Below, piece after piece: positions 62,830 through 64,000 of a stretch of DNA of 64,000 nt (its first letter is position 1; every line of letters starts with the position of its first letter). The notes below the pieces were generated by a model that saw only the letters and a list, made by a program, of their open reading frames with translations, searched no databases and was not told where the DNA came from. Origin of the DNA: Pleodorina starrii (taxonomy: Eukaryota > Chlorophyta > Chlorophyceae > Chlamydomonadales > Volvocaceae); the NCBI GenBank assembly GCA_030267565.1, contig BRXU01000051.1:248001-312000 (forward strand), read 5' to 3'. Made by a program: the position numbers and the translations under genes.

Positions 62830-64000
62830 ATGTCTCAGTCAGTCACTCTGCGTACACCAGACGGCTCGAGGATCTGGCTGCCGGGCATCGTGGCGTGCAT
62901 TGCGCGCCATCTGCCAGCTAACGAAGTGGCAAGCACATTACGGCTGATAGACAAGGCGACATCGGATCAGTTCGCAACTCACAAGACCTTGCGGCTCTCG
63001 ATTCCGTCACCCATCCACGTGTTCCGGGAGCGCTGGGGCCGCCCGGGCGCTTTTCGCGCGTTGTCTCGAAACCAGCGGCTGCAGCTGCTGTGCCTGACGG
63101 CGGCAAGCGGCAGCGTCGCCAACCTGGAGGTTGCCCTGGCCAATGCGGGTCTTGATCTTCGGTGCGAGCTGCTCGTGGCCGCCGCAGCCGCGGGCCAGCT
63201 CGACATGTGCAAGGTGCTGCGTGCCCGCGGCTCCCTCTGGGGTGAATCTCTGTCAGCTGCGGCGAAGGCCGGCCACCGGCACGTGTGCGAGTGGATGTTG
63301 GCCAGCGGCTGCCCCGTGAAATGGCACGTCGTTTGCAGTGCTGCCCGGAGCGGGCGAGAGGACCTTATGCTGTGGCTGCTGACGGAGTTGCAGGGTCTTC
63401 CCAACGATGGCCGGTCATTGTTGATGGCCGCGGCGGAGTGCTTGAGCCTGGCGGCGCTGCAGCGGCTGTGGCAGCAGCTCATGGCAGGGCGCCACGGCAG
63501 CAACCTGCAACAGCAGCTTGAGCAGCTCAATGAGGGGGATCGGGGTGCCATCGTGGAGGCCGCGGCCGGCAGCACCACGCCCGATTGGCAGGCCAAAGTG
63601 GAGTGGCTGGAGGGCCTGGGCTACCCCCGCATGGCTAGGGCGTGCGAGTCCGCTGTTCGGGCTGGTAACGGTGATGCAACGGTGGCGCGTCTGCAGTGGC
63701 TGCACGGCCGGGGCTACCCTCTGGAGACGGCGGTGGCGGATACTGCGGTCCGTGTCGGCAATCTTGCCGCCCTGCGTTTCCTGGTGGAGCAAGCGGGGGT
63801 GCGGCCCACCGGCCATCCGTTCCGCGGATATTCGATGATTGCAGCCGGCCGGGGCCACCTGGCCGTACTGCAGTACCTGCATGCCAGCGGCTTGCCCCTA
63901 GACGCCCGTTCTGTTGCGGAACAGGCGGCCCTGATGGGTCACCTGCCGGTGGTGGTCTGGGCGGTGGAGACCCTTGGCGTCGCACCCGCTGACGGTGCAG
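62830..64000 (+). CDS. Ankyrin-repeat protein with F-box-like N-terminus (3' end outside window)
   Basis: The ATG at 62830 is preceded in frame by TAG at 62818-62820, so the start is well fixed. 390 codons are visible and the frame is open at the edge. Residues about 12-60 (WLPGIVACIARHLPANEVAS, then LRLIDKATSDQF) resemble the F-box-like leader common in Chlamydomonas ankyrin proteins. From about residue 95, repeats of about 30 residues follow, each with a GxxxxCxxxxxxGxx or HLAVLQYLHASGLPL-type signature, forming a stack of helical hairpins for protein binding. If the leader is a true F-box, it would act as a substrate adaptor of an SCF ubiquitin ligase; that part is inference. No intron is visible so far. 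Confidence 0.85.
   Translation, partial: MSQSVTLRTPDGSRIWLPGIVACIARHLPANEVASTLRLIDKATSDQFATHKTLRLSIPSPIHVFRERWGRPGAFRALSRNQRLQLLCLTAASGSVANLEVALANAGLDLRCELLVAAAAAGQLDMCKVLRARGSLWGESLSAAAKAGHRHVCEWMLASGCPVKWHVVCSAARSGREDLMLWLLTELQGLPNDGRSLLMAAAECLSLAALQRLWQQLMAGRHGSNLQQQLEQLNEGDRGAIVEAAAGSTTPDWQAKVEWLEGLGYPRMARACESAVRAGNGDATVARLQWLHGRGYPLETAVADTAVRVGNLAALRFLVEQAGVRPTGHPFRGYSMIAAGRGHLAVLQYLHASGLPLDARSVAEQAALMGHLPVVVWAVETLGVAPADGA

Overview
The window looks like nuclear DNA from a volvocine green alga (Chlamydomonas, Edaphochlamys or Volvox type). The evidence is high GC content, compact exons with GTGAGT-type donors, Ala/Pro/Gln-rich low-complexity coding stretches, pherophorin-type extracellular-matrix sequences with (PPSP)n linkers, an ankyrin-repeat protein of the type expanded in Chlamydomonas, and two retroelement groups typical of these algae: a dual-endonuclease (Dualen/RandI-like) LINE and a Kangaroo/PAT-like tyrosine-recombinase retrotransposon. 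There are no bacterial operons, Shine-Dalgarno sites or CRISPR arrays. No tRNA or rRNA gene was recognised.

Layout. About 0.2-4.6 kb: internal and 3' exons of an unassigned plus-strand gene. 5.8-7.8 kb: a Pro/Gln/Arg-rich ORF built on trinucleotide repeats. 9.5-13 kb: a patchwork of repeats with a 1-kb inverted repeat and gene fragments. 13.5-19.7 kb (minus): a complete ten-exon RlmN-type radical-SAM rRNA methyltransferase gene with consistent splice phases and all catalytic cysteines, probably organelle-targeted. 20.8-24.0 kb (minus): a pherophorin-like gene with a stop, frame changes and two inverted duplications. 24.1-26.2 kb: a small ORF with a possible histone fold, a TIR element and fragments. 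26.2-37.8 kb: an apparently intact LINE of about 11.5 kb flanked by a 15-bp target-site duplication. 37.8-41.3 kb: foldback elements. 41.3-51.7 kb: a tyrosine-recombinase retrotransposon with split direct repeats (A1...B1A2...B2), holding Gag-like, RT-RNase H and opposite-strand recombinase genes and a 22-bp satellite. 51.9-53 kb: a second pherophorin fragment that ends in a large hairpin. 53.7-59.4 kb: tandem 1.17-kb LTR-like units. 59.6-60.5 kb: the 3' end of a Ty3/Gypsy chromovirus. 62.6-64 kb: a small minus-strand ORF and the start of an ankyrin-repeat gene.

Only the RlmN gene, the 5' gene and the ankyrin gene look like ordinary host genes. The rest is mostly mobile-element or extracellular-matrix repeat sequence. 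The most unusual object is the LINE. One open frame of 3,731 codons from the first ATG joins a signal-peptide-like start, a polytopic membrane region, a Josephin-like cysteine protease, an APE-type endonuclease, a reverse transcriptase, chromo-like and PCIF1-methyltransferase-like segments, RNase H, a zinc finger and a restriction-like endonuclease. A second theme is how often gene ends, especially pherophorin domains, have been turned into nearly spacerless inverted duplications that would transcribe into long hairpins.
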